NCBI GenBank assembly: GCA_009760855.2
Contig: WPIO01000001.1
Span: 729,001 to 793,000 of the forward strand
Source: Cristatella mucedo
Lineage: Eukaryota > Bryozoa > Phylactolaemata > Cristatellidae
DNA: 64,000 nt
Direction: 5' to 3'
Part shown: one piece after another, positions 9,845 to 22,077 of the stretch
Layout of the letters: each line of letters opens with the position of its first letter
Position numbering within the stretch: the stretch's first letter is position 1
The notes under the pieces: model-generated
The model's database searches: none
The model's input: only the letters and a program-made list of their open reading frames with translations
What the model was told of the DNA's origin: nothing
Program-made: the position numbers and the translations under genes

Positions 9845-10870
9845 ATAATGCAATGTAATATAACGTATCTCCGTCAGTAACTCCACAAAGTCATAAAGAC
9901 CATGTGGGTGTTACGCAGGAGAGTTTTGTATAGCGCACTCACAGCCTGAGCGGCTTTCGGTACGCATTCGGTAGCCAACAGACTTCGTCTCACGCAACAG
10001 AGAGAAACTGGGAAGCATAGCAGAGTCAGGAGAGCAGCTGAGGTAGTGAGTAACATAGAAGTAGCAGTTCAGCACCGCTGAAAAAGATGTGCCATAGTCG
10101 GCAGTTGGAGAGTAGTTGTCGTTGCATAAGAATTGTGGAAGCGAGTTCCACAGTCTAGGACCTGCAGAGCTAAAGCTTCTGTTGCCAACGGTCTTTAAGC
10201 TGAGGAATGGGACAGCTAATGTATTTTCCACACAGGACCTGAGGACGCGAACAGGCTGAAACTGATGCAGCAGTTCAGCTAGGTACGAAGGGCCAAGCCG
10301 TGGCGGGCCTTGTGGGTCAGCGTAAGAAATTCGCTCTGTATCCTTTGCTCATCCGGCAACCATCCTAGCTCTTTCAGCAGAGGCGACACGTGCTCAAACC
10401 GCTGGGACTTGAAGACCAGCCTTGCAGCCATATTCATAGTCAGCTGTAGTGGCATAATAGCTTTCTTTGGCAGCCCAGCCAAATGGGAATTACAGTAATC
10501 AAGCGAAGACAGAACTAAAGAGCTAGTTAAATTTTTTACAAGCCACTGTGGGAGACAGCTTCTATTCTTGGATAGGGATCGGATGTGATGGCTAGCTGTA
10601 GAGGCAGTCGTCTGAATGAAGCTTTTGAAATTGAGGCAGCTGTCGAACACGATACCTAGATTACGAGCACGTGGTGAAGGTCGCACAATAGCATCACCTA
10701 TTAGAAGAGCAAAGCCTTTTAATTCAGCTACACGCTTAGGATGTCCTATGAGCAGCAGTTCGGTTTTATCGTCATTTAATTTCAGGAAGTTTTCCGACAT
10801 CCAGGATCGAATATTGTTTAGACTGATTACAAACCGGAGCGCGAATATCTCACTGAAATTTGCTGACCGC
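9845..10870 (-). mobile_element. LINE B, minus strand, 5'-truncated
   Basis: A second CR1/L2-type family. The plus strand begins with the reversed tail (AATGTAATATAACGTATC) and the diagnostic 3' end (CTCCGTCAGTAACTCCACAA). On the minus strand come the C-terminal region (9,911-10,231: LKTVGNRSFSSAGPRLWNSL, LLRETKSVGYRMRTES) and the RT thumb/C-terminal frame (10,279-10,800). Other copies lie at 21.8, 42.6 and 59.5 kb, with a 50-bp scrap at 22.97 kb. The 5' end is lost at about 10,870, soon after the RT palm. Confidence 0.9.
10279..10800 (-). pseudogene. LINE B RT protein, C-terminal fragment (173 codons open)
   Basis: The frame holds the stretch that follows the RT catalytic core in CR1/L2-type elements: WMSENFLKLNDDKTELLLIG at its N-terminus (the Trp lies just before the annotated Met, and the frame is open further upstream to about 10,850), then ARNLGIVFDSCLNF, SSLDYCNSHLAGLP, MNMAARLVFKSQRFEHVSPL and LTLTHKARHGLA. 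This is part of the template/primer handling domain of the element's polymerase. It ends prematurely, and the remaining C-terminus continues in another frame at 9,911-10,231, so at least one frameshift or stop separates the two. It cannot be active alone. Confidence 0.85.
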
Positions 10871-11920
10871 CATGGTTGCCTGGGACTTCAATAATCGGCA
10901 AGACCATGAACAACTGCCGCAACGGTAGAGGCAACCTCTGGCAGTTTACGGCTGGACAGGGCTTCATTTATGAGTTTTTCCGAAGAGGCATCATTCCCCT
11001 AACCGGCTTTTTGCATTCGCTCGAAGGATTAGTGGTAAATGGGCGCTTTCATTTAGTCGTGACTTGTGTGACCAATGGCCAGCGATGGGCTGTGACCCCT
11101 GATACCTGCAAGTGGTGTACATGCTGCTTTGTTATACTCGTCGTTTTCGGAAATAAAAGCTTGTCGGAGCTGGCAAAGAACGCTCACTCACCGCCTTGCA
11201 CCTATAGATGTACATCATTTAGGCGCCTCCGTGCTGCAAAGGCGTTTTTCGGCTCTGGCAAATAAGCGAATCAAAGGGCTTGACTTATGTCATATGCTAG
11301 CTCTGTTAAACTCGATCTGGAAAGCCCGTATGTGCGTCTGCCTGAGAATAATATTCAATTTATAAAAATGTCTGTATTTTGCGATTATCTTAAAATTGTC
11401 GTAATTTTCACCCCTTTATAATTTTTTAACGCTAATTTAGCCTGCCAAAAACAGTGATAATTTTCATAGAAAGTAAAGTTGATGGTTCACCTAAGCATTT
11501 CAGTGACATTAAAGACTAATGCCTATTCTGAGTGAACGTTTTGATAGAACGAAACAATGGTGCGTGGCCTGAAATGCCTGAAGAGCATCAATCTTATGCC
11601 GAGTAAAGTAAGTCCTTCCTACCTAGGTCTTTATTCTTGTAGTAAGTTTAGACATTCCGAATACATCCTTCCAGTAGCCTACTAGCTCTAACCCCGAGTG
11701 TTCTTTGGAAAATGGCTTTCTTTAGGGATATAAGAAATATTACTTAGTGATCCTCAAAATGAACCTTTAACTGAATTCAAATATTTCCACGATAGCATGC
11801 CACCTCACCAAGTGATACCTAGAGGAAAACCATTGGTTAGCCACTAAACGTGGACTCTCTTGAAAGCTATTGTTGGTTCAGCCGGTCAAGTTTACAACCA
11901 TTCTTCCAAAGCTCTGCATC
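10871..11920. other. No gene recognised; one unassigned 129-codon frame
   Basis: Contains an open frame on the plus strand (10,876-11,265) that I do not recognise. It has a short Cys cluster (CKWCTCC) but no convincing domain, and its start overlaps the LINE B boundary. The rest (11,270-11,920) is AT-rich without recognised features. Confidence 0.4.
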
Positions 11921-11921
11921 A

Positions 11922-12090
11922 CTGGGTTGGCACAGTGGTTACCGTGCTCTCCTCGATTAAGGTCAGGGCGAGGGTATTTGATGACCGAAGTCGTGGACTC
12001 CAACCTCTTGGTATATGTAAAGTGCAAATATAAAGGTGACGTTCTCTTAGGGAATTTAACAAATATATTATACATAAATTATGCAGAAGA
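11922..12090 (+). mobile_element. Probable tRNA-derived SINE, second type
   Basis: TGGGTTGGCACAGTGGTTAC resembles a Pol III A box in a tRNA-like head. A degraded B-box-like segment follows about 45 bp later, then an AT-rich stretch. The body differs from SINE-S. Only one copy was noticed in the window, so the family assignment rests on the tRNA-like head alone. Confidence 0.45.
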
Positions 12091-12496
12091 AGGCATGCAC
12101 CAACAGATTCTCTTATTGTGGCTTATTAGGTCTTGCTGCAGTCTCGGCCGAGAAGTAGACCCAAGCTCAGCATCTACGTCTTTTTTACACTCTTTTCCCA
12201 GTCACGGACCATTCTTCAGTCTTTGTTATGAATGCAACAAAGACTAAAGTGAGGCTGAAGCAAGACTGGCCATTTATACGAGGCTTGAGCTTGATTTTGG
12301 AGGGGCTTGCCGCACCCAGTGAAGAACGATGACAGATGGGTCCCCCACAGAGGAGTTGTGGATGCTACTGCTGCAGCATTTGTAGAAAAACGGGCGAGCA
12401 CACATTTCGGAGGTCGAAGCCATCATGAAAGCTGTTCCTGAGCACTTGGCACGTAGAGATTGAGAGCAATTGAGAGAGAGAGAAAGAGATAAAGAA

Positions 12497-12538
<42 letters not shown>

Positions 12539-12790
12539 AGAAAGTGGATATCCTGCATACAGACCGACGCACAAGCAAGAAGTGCGTAAAGGTAGTCGAG
12601 GATAGGGTTGCTGGCCAGCAGAACGCACAACCATCGGATATGCACAGCTTCGGTTTAGGAGGAGACGCATGCCAGGCTTACAAATTCTTCCTAATTAGCA
12701 GGTCTTGAGCCAGGTGACTTCAGGCGAAGTCGTGCGATTAACGACTACTAATAATACATTTGGATATCACCATCAAAGATTGTAATCTCT
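12091..12790. other. No gene recognised; contains an AG-rich repeat
   Basis: No domain recognised. The imperfect AG run at 12,472-12,540 creates spurious Ser-Leu frames on the minus strand. Confidence 0.5.
12472..12540. repeat. Imperfect (AG)n microsatellite
   Basis: About 69 bases of AG repeats with AAAG and ACAG interruptions. It is less pure than the run at 5.27 kb and therefore probably older. Confidence 0.95.
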
Positions 12791-12794
12791 TTCA

Positions 12795-13690
12795 ATAGTA
12801 ATAATAATGATATATTTGTTACTGCACACTCAGTCAACTCAATCGCTTTCTGGGGACTTTGCGTTTACTGCAAAGAAATCAAGATCAATGCTTTATGGTA
12901 GTATGCTCAATAACAACAATAATAACATAGTTAGAGTCAACATGTACTGGGTCAGCAGAGAGATATGGTTAGTGGCAGCATGCACAGTGTCAGCAATCAC
13001 AGAAAGACGAATCGCATCGATGCACTAAATGCTGCGATGAATGAATTCATGTTTAGCTTATTTTTAAATGAATTAAGTCAAGGACGTTGTGACACCAGTC
13101 GGCAGTGAGCTTCAAGCTTTAAAAGCGTATAGACTAAAAACGACATCTCTAAAAGATCTGAGAATCGTACTGGGTACAGGTACATTATTGTATTCCAAAA
13201 AGCAGGCGGTACCGTGCTTAGCCTGATTAGGGAGTAGGTCTGATAGGTTGGCTAGAGCCAAAAAGTCAATCGATCTAAAAGTGACTGCCACAGCCTTGAG
13301 GTCGATGGGCTACTTGACAGGGAGTAGTGCAGGTCGGCAAGAACTGGTCTGAGGTAGCAACTGTGAGGCTAATGACAGGGAAGCCCTGCTGCAGAGTTTT
13401 GCAGCTGCTATAAGCGTCTGATTGCACAGTCCGGAATACCAGCAAGCAGTGAGTTAAAGAAGACGAGACAAGATGTCACAACTGCATGGACCAATTTAGA
13501 TATGCTATTCCTGACTAAGAGACCACAAGTTTTAGCAATGTCTTGCAGCTGAAAGTTGGCAGAATTGACTGTGGAGCTGATGTAATTGCCTATTGAACGA
13601 TCACTTTGTATTATGACATTTATGAAAATAAGGTATAGGGATTTATGGGTTCGCCAGAACAATAAAGCATACACGAACATGTCTGCAAGC
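12795..13690 (-). mobile_element. LINE A, minus strand, 5'-truncated
   Basis: The reversed tail (AGTAATAATAATGATATA) opens the copy on the plus strand, then a diverged 3' UTR and C-terminal coding region, up to the post-RT segment read on the minus strand from about 13,690 down (IGNYISSTVNSANFQLQDIA, VTSCLVFFNSLLAGIPD, within frame 13,408-13,728). Numerous stops lie in the C-terminal part. It meets another LINE A copy of opposite orientation head to head at about 13,690. Confidence 0.85.
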
Positions 13691-13915
13691 TTTTGCTTGC
13701 AGACACTGTGCATGCGGCCACTAACCACCTTTGCATGCTGACCCTGGGCATGTCATACCTAACCAAGTAATTCATGTTGCTTATTGAGCATGAAAGTACT
13801 CACCATTCAATTGCTTTTCCCTTTGCAGCAAATGTAAAGCCCCTAGACAGAGATTGAGTTCTCTAAGGGCGCTTTATCAAGGGCATTACAATTGGTATTC
13901 TTATTATTGTACGTG
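13691..13915 (+). mobile_element. LINE A 3' end, plus strand
   Basis: Only the 3' UTR is present: CACTGTGCATGCGGCCACTAACC, CATGCTGACCCTGGGCATGT, TTTGCAGCAAATGTAAAG, the 3' hairpin (CCCCTAGACAGAGA ... TCTCTAAGGGCGC) and a degenerate ATT tail. It abuts the 5' end of the minus-strand copy. Because each has its own tail, this is two insertions in opposite orientation, not the 5' inversion of one element. Confidence 0.85.
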
Positions 13916-15830
13916 CCCAATAGGTTGAAAAATGTGATTGTACTGTTAATGCAGTTCGCCGTGATGGGCGACATTGATTCGATATTGGCTCAGTCACCTT
14001 CCTGTGATTTGCGACGGATCCTAATGGTTTGAGGTATTTGCCACGGCCACTGCCGCCAATTGCCATGCTTTGCCCAAGATTGAGCGGTCAGAGCTTGTTG
14101 AAAGGGTCAAACGTACGTGGGTGCACAGAGAGCTGTTACGCTGAATGGGAATTGGAAGTTGGTGTAGCCGATTTCTCTTCGATTTTCCCGGTAGAATGTA
14201 TTGGTCCCTGGCATATCTTCCAATAGCCACGAATTGCTGACACTTAATGTGCAAAACAGCTTGAGGGGCCTGAGATATCATTTTTAGCATAAAGAAATGT
14301 GAAATGCGATGAAAAGTGGCTTTTTCGTGCAGCTACATTTTGGTCGATGTGCGATGAATGATAGTGGGTTGCTCCTTCCAGCCTAGCCGTTGCCGTAGAT
14401 TGCCATTGATTTTCCGAGATTGAACTAGCTCAATTGATTTAAATGATGTGGTTGGCTGTAATCACTGTGCTTTGTAACATGCACTCAAGATTGGAGCGTT
14501 GCAAAACCAATTTTTGGTATGTGCAACAGATTGCTGTAGTTGTCCAGGGCGATTGCACTCGATTGCAGTGCAGTGCAGCCAAATGATCGACACAATTGTA
14601 GAGAAATTGTGCGATTTAAAGATAACCGAAGATTAAAGCAACATGCAATGACTAATATAACACAAGATGTACGTTTTTGGTCGTTTTTTAGCATGTTTCG
14701 GTGGATTGTCATATTAGCCAGTGGCCATCATAATCGATTGCAGTGCAATGCTTCAGAATGGTCAAGGAAATTACAGTAAATTTATGCAAGTACAAAAAAC
14801 ACGGAGTGTAGATCAGCTTGAAACTATAATTAGGGCTTGTATTGTACTCGCTCTGATCGTTGTGCGGTGGATTGTAGCGGATTGTAGCGAGTTGAAGAGG
14901 ATTGAGGTGTGGGACCGACCATTGCAGTCGATTGCAGTGAATTGTAAGAGAACTCGTGTGCAGAATAAAGTGAAACTATGCGGATGCACTTTGAACTGAG
15001 TCTAGTAACATATGTAATGTCAATTAGTGCTCAGCGATTGCAATTCGAGGACGATTTGCAGTGGAATATAGTTGATTGTCGTAATTTCACAAGTCATTTC
15101 AGGCGATCACCGCTCATTGCCCGTGTTCAAGGATGCACAATTTTTGATTTTACGTATGTGCATAAGTAACGTGGCGCACTTTATATGCAATTAAAATGAG
15201 CTCGACACAATCTATTTCAATCTTTCCGTGGTAGATTCGGTGGATTGGTTGTGGTTTTGTTGTGGGCTACCATAGTCGATTGTAGTGCACAACACGATTA
15301 TGGCGGCATCAATGCAAGTTATTTATTTTTTGGTGCAGTTGCCACAGAATGTGTCATCGCATGCAATTAAAAATGGTTTTTGCTAAATAGGATTTAATTC
15401 TTTTTGCTTTGGAATGCTGTGGAGTTCGGCGGATTGTGGCATTCGCCTGGGCCGATGCAATCCTATTTCTGCAGACTACACGAAAGTTTGTCAGCGGAAT
15501 CATGTGAAATTTCCCGGTTACAGTGTACTTGTAATTATTTTGATACTCCAAAGTTTGATAGCTGTGTGAAGCTGATTTTTGGTGCATTTGAAGAGAACTA
15601 AAATGGATTGCCCTGAATTGTGGTTCAGGTATCAGGCATTGTAGCACGTTGGCATAGATGGTAGTGCACACAGTGACATGAAGTTTGTTGGATAAATACA
15701 ATGGAACCCGTACTACAATATCTACCCGAAATGTGAGTTCGGCAACGTTAATGTCTGGTCGATATTAGTCTAATTAGAGTGGATTGTGGATGATTGTGGT
15801 TTATTGCTGTCATACTTCGAACCCGGCGTT
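13916..15830. repeat. Ancient degenerate tandem array, period near 180 bp
   Basis: Two diverged motifs recur. One is CGATTGCAGTGCAATGC-like (near 14,390, 14,550, 14,735, 14,925, 15,040, 15,267, 15,430, 15,615 and 15,785). The other is TTTTTGGTGCAG-like (near 14,332, 14,512, 14,675, 15,335 and 15,575). Most intervals are 160-195 bp. The units have drifted so far that only the cores stand out. No coding potential was seen. The array directly precedes DUP-A copy 2 and may belong to the same larger repeat. Confidence 0.55.
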
Positions 15831-17887
15831 TAGATGCAGAACCAGCTACATTAGTCCGCCCGTATTTTTGATAGTCAAGTCGCACACGCCCTTTCAGCTG
15901 CAAGCACTCACGTGAAAGAACATGTGATCAGCTCGACGTCAACTGTGTGGCCATCATCGGATGGATTCTGAGTTAAGAGCAAGAATGCCAGGTAAATGCT
16001 CCAGTCATTCTAATGGTGTAAGCATATCGCACACTTTTCAGTAGGCTATATGGTGCCTAAGAAGCTCCAGAAAATAAATCGACAAAAAGGTGGAGATATT
16101 CTCTCGGTCCTGACACATTGATGAGGTGCAAGATCGTGGTCATGGGTTCAGCCTTGCGTCATTTGTAAGATGTGAGCTGTACGATATTCGGTGCCAAATC
16201 TTTTTTGTTGCTACACTGATGGCAAAAACGTGTGGATGAGCATTTGAGCTCGAGCACTTGTGTGTGCCTTACGAAGTCGAGTACTGACATTCGTGCTAAG
16301 GCAGCGATCAAGAATCCTACAAATGACAATATTTAACTGCAGGTCACCCGAGGTTGAGCTTTTTTAAACGCTGTCACTAGAAGAACTCACTCCTTGCTTG
16401 GGATCTTTGCTTGATTAAGAGTTTTAACGAGTGGCTGGACGAAAGACCTAGCATTGATCTTCTTGAATGTCTGTTTGCCCTAACTCCTGTACCCTACCAA
16501 ACGTCTGGTGCAGGTGACTGGGGGGAAAGTTCAGATCGGAGTACGAAAACTGGTCGTGTGCAATGGGGGAGAATGAGGCGTCGCTCAGTCGGGCTGAACT
16601 GAGCAATGGTTGGATGAGAAGAGTATAATACCTGCAATCAGCTGCAACTGGCAGGCAATGTCTATCTCACGAATAAGCTTGAATTAGGGCTTGCAAAACT
16701 TTGTATTATTTGGTAAAGTTTCCGCTACCGTGGTGGCGCACTGAGTAAAATGGTTGTTTTTCACGATGTAGCATCTGAGGTCTTGGATTAGAATCCAGCA
16801 ATGTGCGATCATTCATTAAAGCTGCAAGTGGTGCTGATAGTCATCAAGGCTCTGCTGTCGCTATAGAAAGGGGCTGCCGAATCTGCTAAAAGTTGTCTCA
16901 GTCATGCCTCACCCAATGTTGTTCCTACTCTCAGCACTGTATGCAACGCTGCGGCTTTTTCCTCAACTTTGTCACTTGAGACCAGCTCTCTGTGGGCACT
17001 TACAGCATGAGACCAGTAACTCCACATGCACGTGGCAGTGGCCAGTGAACCTGTAGCCGTGCGAAAATCCAGACTCTTATTTATACTACAGAGGCACTGG
17101 CGCTACTGAATTTCTCTCGAACATTTTGGCATTTGTTCTATGGTAATTGGCTTCCAGAGTGTATGCAAGAGCATGCAACAGTACCCAGGCACACCCGATT
17201 ACAACTTCGCAGACCAAAGCACAACCTGGAAACTCTGCACGACTTGTGAACCTAAGCCAACCCCAGCAAACCTGAGCGGGCTCCTGAAAACGCCATAGTA
17301 AACTCCAACGCATTCCACAGAATCTCAGCCAAAGTTTGGTAATTTCTGCTCCAAGCTAGCATTACCACATCTTTTTGAACCTTAGCAGGCAGCTCTAAAC
17401 CCCAGTTAGCCCTAATGCTTGCAAGTGGATTCTCAGCAGCAGTACAGTCTAGTTGTTCATGGTGTCACATTGTTGCATTAGGAAGCCAGCCCATTGAGGT
17501 AGATAGAAGCTGGCAGAGCAATAGCTGATTCACTTTCAAATAATTGCCGTAGATGTTTGACAGCTTTGTTGCAGCTGGTGCCAGATTTAATCTAAATTCC
17601 GGGCTGAGCATTTTTGAAGTCTGAGTAATATCGACTAGCTTGGGGTCGGGCAGACGAGAGCTTGGCAGCTGGCCTCGCCTAGGGCTTACATGCAGCCTGT
17701 GATCGTGTGCTTAGGAGGAGCAGATGCGGTAGCAAAGCCTTGTCTCGGTGGCTGACCCTGGGCAGCGCTTTCACTCAAGAACCGCGTGTCGCTTCTTGAG
17801 CACAAAGCACCGAAGGATTTTCCTTTGTCAGACCCGGCGTTTTGCTCTGCCGCTAGATGCCTCAGTACCCCAAAGCCCCGGTAAATA
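15810..17887. repeat. DUP-A copy 2
   Basis: Homologous to 1-2,250 (see that entry). It carries SINE-S at 16,728-16,890. Its right end, CCCCAAAGCCCCGGTAAATA, matches CCTAAGCCCCCGTAGCCACG near 2,225 and is then cut by the tail of the minus-strand LINE A at 17,888, so that LINE is younger than the duplication. Confidence 0.75.
16728..16890 (+). mobile_element. SINE-S copy inside DUP-A
   Basis: GTGGTGGCGCACTGAGTAAA (A-box region), a decayed B box (TTAGAATCC), then AAGCTGCAAGTGGTGCTGATAG, TCATCAAGGCTCTGCTGTCG and AAGGGGCTGCCGAATCTGCT. It is clearly more diverged than the 1.0-kb copy but occupies the equivalent position of the repeat. Confidence 0.8.
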
Positions 17888-20330
17888 CGGCAATAATAAT
17901 AATAATAATAATACATTTGATAAAGCGCCCTCAAAGAACTCAGTCTCTTCCAAGGCGCTTTACGTTGGCTGTAGAAGAAATACGATCGGACGATTAGTGG
18001 CAGCCTGCTCGATAAACAACAAGGATGACACGATTAGGGACTAAATGCATAGGGGCAGCATGAACGTGCGGTTTGTCGCAGCATGCAAAAGTGTCAGCAT
18101 ACACAAACACATAAAGGACAAATCACAGGGATTCACTAAATGCTACGACAAATAGATGGTTCTTCTATTTCTTTTTAATATGGTCAAGTCAGGAGATGTC
18201 GTGTCGGAAGTCGGGAGTGAGTTCCAGGCTTTGGAGCATACGAACTAAAGGCACGGTCTTAAAAGAGTTTGAAGTGTGTACAAGGTATAGGTAAACGGTT
18301 AGATTCCAAAAAGCAGGTGGTATTATGCCTAGCCCGGTTGTGTAGTACATATAATAGGTAAATTGGAGCCAAAGAATGAAGGGGAGTAAAAGTGAGTGAC
18401 AAAGCCTTAAAGACAATCTGCTGCTTGACTGGTAGCTACTGCAGGTCGGTCGGCGAGAAGTGGTGTGATATGGCAACTGGGACGCTAACGATTGACAAGC
18501 CTAGCGGCAGAGTTTTGCACTAAGCAGCTGATTGCCCCGGCCAGCAGACCAGCAAACAATACGTTACAGAAGTCAAGACGGGATGTCAAAAATGCATTGA
18601 CCAACTTAGATCTGGTATCCCTGTGCATACAAACCCGGGTTTTAGCAATATTATGCAACTTAAAGTAGTCAGACTTGACTGTGGAGCTAATGTAATCGTC
18701 TAATGAAAGGTTACGTTGGAAAATTACGCCTAGATTTCTCTCAGATTGAGCATTAGATATGCTGGCAGAGCCGATTTTGAGCATTTGCCTTTCCAATTTT
18801 TAAATTGGACATGGCTTGCTCATTACTAGTAAGTTGGTTTGATCATCAGTCAATTTAATAAAATTTGCTTCCATCCATGTGGGGATGTCATCAATAAAAA
18901 CTGCACGATGAGTTGAGGATATGAAGTGCTCAAGGTCGGAGAGGGATCGAACCAATGGTGCAAACGAGCGTCATCTGCCTAGAAGTGAAAGCGTAGATTG
19001 TGAATGCCTATCAGATCAGCAATAAGGAGAGCATAAACTGAGAGAGGAAGGGGACCTAGCACAGGACCATGAGGTACGCTGCATTTAGGTGGTTCCTTAA
19101 ATGGTCTTTATCCAGCCGCAGCGATACACTGGATTCTTCCACTCAGATTGGTTCTGAACCATAGCAGTAAAGTGCCAGTGATGCCCAGGCTATCGAAAGC
19201 TGTCGAAATATCAAGCAGAAGATGCAGATAGACATTATCAACGTCTGCATTCCTGAAAATGTCGTCATACTTAAAGAGAAATTCAGGCTCTGTGGAGTGA
19301 TTAGCTCTAACACAGAGTTGAACTTACATGCAAAATTTGAATTCTTAATATTAGAGTTCTGTTTCTCTGATACAAATTGCTCCAGTAAATTTGATGAAAA
19401 GAAGAAAGACTAAGCAGAAGCTGCTTATATCCTCTTGGTCAAGCGTTAGTTTCTTAATTAGTTGCCAAACTGCAGCCTATCTATGCACGGATATTGCCTG
19501 AAATTAGGGGCAAAGTTGGTATGTTAGTTAAGCATGGCAGCACCAGGTCTAAGTATTATAGAAGTAGGGCAGTGAGAGCAGGGTCTAAAGAACAAGTATC
19601 CTTCGTTGACTGGGAGATTAATTTTAAGGTAAGGTTACTCATAGCATCAATAAACGTAGTTAATGAGGTAGAACACTGACTCGATCAGCAGGAGTAATGT
19701 GGTTGATGTAATTAAAGGACGAGTCTAGAGGGCATGCTGCAACCATAGATACGGACGGTAAGATTTTGTCTACGTTTCTGACAAAGAAGCAAGATTAACA
19801 ATGAGCTAGATCATCACAAGAATGACTAGGTGAGGAGTTAAGCTAAGAGACGGTTAGGGAGATGGTTGATAGTAGACGTAGGCATTTTTGGATTGTGCAT
19901 CGGTGATTCAACAGTATTTGTTTAGAAATTAATTTGGCCGTTGCCAAAATCAATCGGTATAGCCTACAATAGTTTCATAAACCTGACGGTGGACAATCGT
20001 GATATTTCGCACGCTTCCTCAAGCTTTTGCTGTGTAGACCTAGCTATTTAAATGTCCACAGTACACCATAGGTCGTTTCGGTGAAGCCGCATATTACTCT
20101 TACTTTGTGATGCAAACTTGTTAAGCACTTCAGCAAGTGTCCTGTTGTAGCACTACCATTCACGCGAGGTTTGACCGGTAATTGAGCAGCTAGGGCGATG
20201 AAGATATTTTCACCCTGACAACATTGATGTCGCTGTTCTTGAGCTTCAATATTCACATATGACTTCGGTTGCCGAGGTGGGTGCACACGATAGGTTGACG
20301 ATCGCTTTTATATTTAGGTTCATTCCTAAA
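17888..20330 (-). mobile_element. LINE A, long minus-strand copy (about 2.4 kb)
   Basis: Starts with the reversed tail (AATAATAATAATAATAAT) and hairpin at the left. Read on the minus strand from the right it contains the inter-domain linker (20,044-20,286), the linker/RT junction with ATGCCTACGTCTACTATCAACC near 19,885, the RT (19,340-18,850: RANHSTE, LLLDISTAFD, LGITGTLLLWFRTNLSGRI, VPHGPVLGPL, ADDARLHH), the post-RT region (18,796-18,485: RNLGVIFQRNLSLDDYISST) and the C-terminal region (18,476-18,189). Alignment with the plus-strand copy at 53.5-54.3 kb supports the extension past 20,290. The endonuclease is missing. Many stops and frameshifts are present. Confidence 0.85.
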
Positions 20331-21794
20331 CAATGCAAGTGCTAGGTTGGTATGCTTAGCTCACTGTAACCCTTAGTGTATAGCTCAAGTCAGCTTGATG
20401 TCGAGACGTCACCTAATTTGATGACGTTAAAACAGTTTTGTTTGTAGTACGCGCTCATTAATTGCCGTTTGGAAGAATGAACAAAGAACACAACAGTATT
20501 ATGACTTTAGCAAACATGCATCATTGACAGCACATTCAAAAGTCTTGGAATTAAAAAAAAAATTCAATGAGCGAGAAAATTATGTGATTACAAATATTAT
20601 TAACATTAGCAACCTCATCTTCTGGGCTTAGAGAGTCGCTCACGATGGAGAAAGGCTTCAGTGTAATGATCTTACTGTAAAATTAGCCTATATTTTAATA
20701 AAACATATCTTATTAAAATATGTTCTAAAATTGCTTGGAAACTATTGTTTTGAGAATCTTGGACGACAAGGCAAATAGGTGAGCTGTCCAATAGCTCAAT
20801 AGCAGCATGGACTATGACGTAGAATCTTCGAGTAGCGGTTAATTTATTTCCATTTGGAACCACTTTGGAATACAAGTAAATTAACGGTTGGTAAATGAAA
20901 CTTTATAGAACAGAATACTGCCTTTAATACATTTTTCGACTCTGAGAATACAAGTGGAAAGGGAGTGGGTTGTGGAGATGATGAGTATTATTAATGGGCT
21001 CAATTACGATCAAACCGTCACCTGCAAAATCTTTAAAAAGAAATGTCGCATGAAATGTCACAGGCTGCAACTCAGCTCTACTTTTCGAAGTGGGTGATGG
21101 TTTATTGTGGAAAGACACTGACATAGACATTGGTATATCTTTAAAACTGGCTAGATGCGATTAAGATCCAGAACTACTTTTTAATATGCAGAAAATTGTC
21201 TCTAGGGCTTTTTAAGTGAACAGTCTAGATTGGCAAGCTCGTTGGGAGCTCCCATAAATGTATAGTACATGCATCCAATATGCGTATCAAGGCTGCAAAT
21301 TGAACCTGGATGCACAAAACAGGCTTTGCAAAAGGAGTTAGGGAAAATCTTGATTATCTTTTTAAGCTACGTTTTTGACTTAGTGTTAACTTTAATTGTC
21401 AACGGAATGAGCAGAGGATACAGTGAACGAGATAACTAACCAATCAAACAAGAAGGCAATCACTTACTCGGAAAATCCGTATTGCAGATATCCCTTTATA
21501 ATGAAGTTTCCAAAATTTGGCTATCGATAGGAGCCGAATGACAATCAAGATGAAAATACCAAGAATAATCCAGAAAGCTTTGCAAGTGTTCTGCTACAAA
21601 TACGTAGCTGACGCGGGTGGGTGTATCGATTGACAAGTAAGGTGTGTGCAGTGGACGTGAGATCTTGGATTTACGACAGTAAATAAAACAATTTCCATTT
21701 CGAATGCATTTGCATTCAGGAACAAACACTTGCAGTAACCAGCCGATATATTAGGTGGTTTAGCTGTGGTCAGATCTCTTTTTTATGCTCACAA
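20331..21794. other. No gene recognised
   Basis: AT-rich. Two short minus-strand frames (20,924-21,130 and 21,496-21,729) have a protein-like composition, the second starting with a Cys cluster (CKCIRNGNCFIYC), but no domain or splice context could be assigned. Confidence 0.45.
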
Positions 21795-21965
21795 TACTCA
21801 GAGTATGCTTCCCACTTTCTCTTTGTTGCTTGAGACGAAGTCTGTTGGCTACTGAATGCGTACCAAAAGCCGCTTAGGCTGTGAGTGCGCTATACACAAC
21901 TCTCCTGTGTAAAACCCACATCGTCTTTATCACTTTGTGGAGTTACTGACGGAGATAAATTACTA
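21795..21965 (+). mobile_element. LINE B 3' end, plus strand
   Basis: Matches the last 170 bp of LINE B: ATGCTTCCCACTTTCTCTTT, GAGACGAAGTCTGTTGGCTA, CGCTTAGGCTGTGAGTGCGC and the terminal GACTTTGTGGAGTTACTGACGGAGAT-like block (here CACTTTGTGGAGTTACTGAC). 5'-truncated inside the last coding segment. Confidence 0.9.
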
Positions 21966-22077
21966 CAGGCGGTCGTAATCTTTAATTAGTATTTGAATGA
22001 AAGATTTATATGCTACGTGTCTTTAGAAAGTCTCAGCCGTCTCCGAATCAGCACATGCTCAAAAGTGGCAAAATCAT

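Noticed and set aside
20044..20286. 80-codon minus-strand frame with a protein-like look, first considered a host exon
   Set aside because: It aligns with the inter-domain linker of the LINE A copy at 53.5-53.75 kb (NGSATTGHLLKCLTSLHHK against the YNGTLADTLDELATLTK segment), so it is retrotransposon.
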